Source of the DNA: Nitratireductor sp. XY-223
Lineage (GTDB): Bacteria > Pseudomonadota > Alphaproteobacteria > Rhizobiales > Rhizobiaceae
Assembly: GCF_004959855.1 (NCBI RefSeq)
Contig: NZ_SPNT01000002.1
Span: forward strand, 858,520-922,519
Reading direction: 5' to 3'
DNA length: 64,000 nucleotides
In this document: positions 62,175-64,000 of the stretch, piece after piece
Position numbering within the stretch: the stretch's first letter is position 1
Layout: every line of letters starts with the position of its first letter
Notes under the pieces: generated by a model
Told to the model about the DNA's origin: nothing
Seen by the model: the letters and a program-made list of their open reading frames with translations, nothing else
The model's database searches: none
Program-made: the position numbers and the translations under genes

Positions 62175-62885
62175 TTACCCTTCCGGGTCGTAGACGTAGC
62201 CGATGCCGCGGACGGTCTTGATGACGGACGGTTTTTCGGGGTTGCGCTCGATCTTGCGGCGCAGGCGCGAGATGCGGATGTCGATGGACCGGTCGAACGG
62301 GTCCCAGCTGCGGTCGTGGGCCTTTTCGAGAATCTGGTCGCGGTTGAGAACGCGGCCCTTGTTTTCCGCGAACGCCTTCAAAAGGTTGAATTCCATGGCG
62401 GTGAGCGGAATCTCTTCGCCGTCGGCATCGCGCATTTTCGCCGCCTCGATGTCGAGCACATAGTCGCCGAAACGTGCCGTACCGGGCTTTTCCTCCTTGC
62501 CGGCGCCGTCTGCGGACTTGCGTCGCAGCACTGCCTTGACGCGCGCCTCCAGCTCGCGCAGATCGACCGGCTTGCCGAGATAGTCGTCGGCGCCCATCTC
62601 CAGGCCGATGATCCGGTCCACCACCTCGCCGGCGGCCGTCAGCATCACCACGGGCGTCTGGTCCTCGATGCGCAGCGACCGCAATGTCGTCAGCCCGTCC
62701 TCGCGCGGCATGTTTATGTCGAGGATTATCAGGTCGATCCGGTCGCTGGCCATCACCGCCCGCAGTTCGTCGCTGCTCGAGGCCTTCGAGACCTGGAAGC
62801 CGCGCTTGCACAGGTATTCGTGCACCATTTCGCGGACTTCGAGTTCGTCGTCGCAGATCAGCAGGTGGTACTGGTTGTTTTCCAT
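62175..62885 (-). CDS. OmpR/PhoB-type response regulator
   Basis: The 236-residue protein has a receiver domain with phosphorylation Asp56 (LIILDINMP), TA switch Thr and Lys in LGKPVDL, and a C-terminal winged helix (LTAMEFNLLKAFAENKGRVL, RSIDIRISRLRRKIE). It lies directly after the hybrid kinase gene (4 bp between the stop codon of one and the start of the other on the minus strand at most), so the kinase is its likely partner. The stimulus is unknown. Confidence 0.92.
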   Translation of the reverse strand: MENNQYHLLICDDELEVREMVHEYLCKRGFQVSKASSSDELRAVMASDRIDLIILDINMPREDGLTTLRSLRIEDQTPVVMLTAAGEVVDRIIGLEMGADDYLGKPVDLRELEARVKAVLRRKSADGAGKEEKPGTARFGDYVLDIEAAKMRDADGEEIPLTAMEFNLLKAFAENKGRVLNRDQILEKAHDRSWDPFDRSIDIRISRLRRKIERNPEKPSVIKTVRGIGYVYDPEG

Positions 62886-64000
62886 TTATCCGTCTTCTTT
62901 TTCGTTGTTCAAAATACCATAAACAAGTTCGCGCAACTCGGCCGGCGACACCGGTTTCTCGAGATACGGGCGCTGTGATTCCTGCAACAGCCGCTGGGAG
63001 GCCGCACCCATCGTATCGCCGGTGATAAATGCCGTTTTGTCGAGAATGTGCGGATGGTTGTCGCGGATCGTCTCGTAGAGGCCGCGACCGTCCAGCGACG
63101 GCATGTTGAGGTCGCTCAAGAGCAGGTCGTAACGCTGTTCATTCAGGCGCTTGACCGCATCGTCGCCCGAATGCGCCAGCGTGACCTGGAAGCCTTCCTT
63201 CCTGAGGATCTCGGCGATCAGTTCGGCGACCTCGACCTCGTCGTCAACGACAAGCGCCCGCACGCCGGATCGGCTGCGCGCATCCTCGATTGATTCAGTT
63301 TCATCCTCGGCGTTCTTGCCGCCGGCCGGAAGCGAGATGACGAAGCGGCTGCCGCCGCGATAGTCGGGATCGGCCCAGATGTGGCCGCCGTGCGAATGGA
63401 TGATGCGGTGGCAGAACGCGAGCCCTATGCCGGTGCCGTCGCCGACATCCTTGGTCGTGAAGAAGGGCTCGAAAATGCGCGCGATGATGTTCTTCGGGAT
63501 GCCCGGGCCGTTGTCGGTCACCGTGATCTCGACCGTATCGCCCGCCTTGCCGGTGCCGGTCGCGACAGTGATCCGGTTGCCCTCGCCGGCGGCCAGTATT
63601 GCCTGTTCGGCATTGATGATGAGATTGATGATCACCTGGGTGATCTGATCGGCGTCGGCAATGATCTCGGGAACGCGCCCGGCAAGGTCGCAGACGATCT
63701 CCAGGCCTTCATCCTTCTTGCCGTAACCCGCGACGTCGACGGCGGTGGTGATCACCGCGTTGACATCGGTGTTTTCCATCTTCGTCGGCTGTTGGCGTGC
63801 CATGGCCAGGAAAGTCTTGACGATCTTGGCGCAGCGTTCGGCGGCGCTGCTGATCTTCTCGATGCGCTTGATGGTCTCCGGCTCATGGGCCTCCTCGCGC
63901 AGCATCAGCGAATGGCCGACCACGATGGACAGCGGGTTGTTCAACTCATGCGCGACACCGGCCAGCAACTCGCCGAGCGCCGACATCTTCTCGTTCTGGA
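62886..64000 (-). CDS. Hybrid sensor histidine kinase (partial, N-terminus outside window)
   Basis: The reading frame continues past the window edge (codons for QNEK precede the track Met), so the sensory part is missing. Visible are the H box GVAHELNNPLSIVVGH, the ATPase domain (NLIINAEQA, DNGPGIP, GTGIGLAF) and a C-terminal receiver domain with LLLSDLNMPSLDG. The kinase, fused receiver and separate OmpR-type regulator suggest a branched phosphorelay. Confidence 0.93.
   Translation of the reverse strand, partial: QNEKMSALGELLAGVAHELNNPLSIVVGHSLMLREEAHEPETIKRIEKISSAAERCAKIVKTFLAMARQQPTKMENTDVNAVITTAVDVAGYGKKDEGLEIVCDLAGRVPEIIADADQITQVIINLIINAEQAILAAGEGNRITVATGTGKAGDTVEITVTDNGPGIPKNIIARIFEPFFTTKDVGDGTGIGLAFCHRIIHSHGGHIWADPDYRGGSRFVISLPAGGKNAEDETESIEDARSRSGVRALVVDDEVEVAELIAEILRKEGFQVTLAHSGDDAVKRLNEQRYDLLLSDLNMPSLDGRGLYETIRDNHPHILDKTAFITGDTMGAASQRLLQESQRPYLEKPVSPAELRELVYGILNNEKEDG

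Overview
The window looks like a chromosomal segment of an alphaproteobacterium of the order Hyphomicrobiales (a Phyllobacteriaceae/Rhizobiaceae-type genome, perhaps marine). Support comes from high GC, the aerobic cobaltochelatase pair cobS/cobT beside bolA and a J-domain gene, the phaR/phaA/phaB set, a SUV3-like helicase followed by an S4 protein, fdxA, carD and an RpoH2-like sigma factor, and cell-cycle type DNA sites (GANTC, TTAA-N7-TTAA). The taxonomic call is inference from gene content and order, not from a database search.

Layout. 1-6.4 kb holds housekeeping genes: an L,D-transpeptidase lipoprotein (cut by the window edge), accA, xerD, a 48-residue membrane protein missing from the ORF track, then aroK-aroB-CorC. 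6.4-12.6 kb holds bolA, a J-domain protein, cobS, cobT, a phytase-esterase-like secreted protein and an MBL-fold hydrolase. 12.7-20 kb holds a YhhQ transporter, rpmB, an EamA exporter, a lysoplasmalogenase, a CHASE-PAS-GGDEF-EAL protein that seems inserted at the end of gloB, gloB and a methyltransferase. 20-30 kb holds phaR, phaA, phaB, a 650-bp non-coding region with cell-cycle motifs, the helicase, S4, fdxA, carD and rpoH. 30-33.5 kb is a small amide/acid catabolic cluster with its own GntR regulator. 33.5-45.4 kb holds an M48 lipoprotein, a TPP-riboswitch-controlled thiBPQ operon with divergent thiN, an ABC-F protein, MoxR, metA, a VWA protein and a mutarotase.

The accessory highlight is 45.4-60.2 kb. 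Four promoters carry the same palindromic operator (core TTATATAA within ATCTTATATAAGAC). They control a TRAP transporter (two transcription units), a YihV-like PfkB kinase plus LacD-type class I aldolase, and suyA-suyB-slcC-comC; the fourth operator also lies between suyA and a divergent GntR/UTRA regulator. An L-fucose-isomerase-like protein and a Gfo/Idh/MocA protein lie between. Read together this is a candidate single-locus route for importing a sulfosugar (most simply sulfoquinovose), isomerising, phosphorylating and splitting it by a sulfo-EMP-like scheme, then inverting (S)-sulfolactate to (R)-sulfolactate through sulfopyruvate and cleaving it to pyruvate plus sulfite. No sulfolactaldehyde dehydrogenase and no GH31 sulfoquinovosidase is visible in the window. 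The substrate assignment is inference; the SuyAB/SlcC/ComC part is the firmest.

The right edge (60.2-64 kb) holds an AraC/GyrI-type regulator, a PHP-domain phosphoesterase, and an OmpR-type response regulator with an adjacent hybrid histidine kinase that runs off the window. No tRNA, rRNA, CRISPR array, transposase or phage gene was seen.
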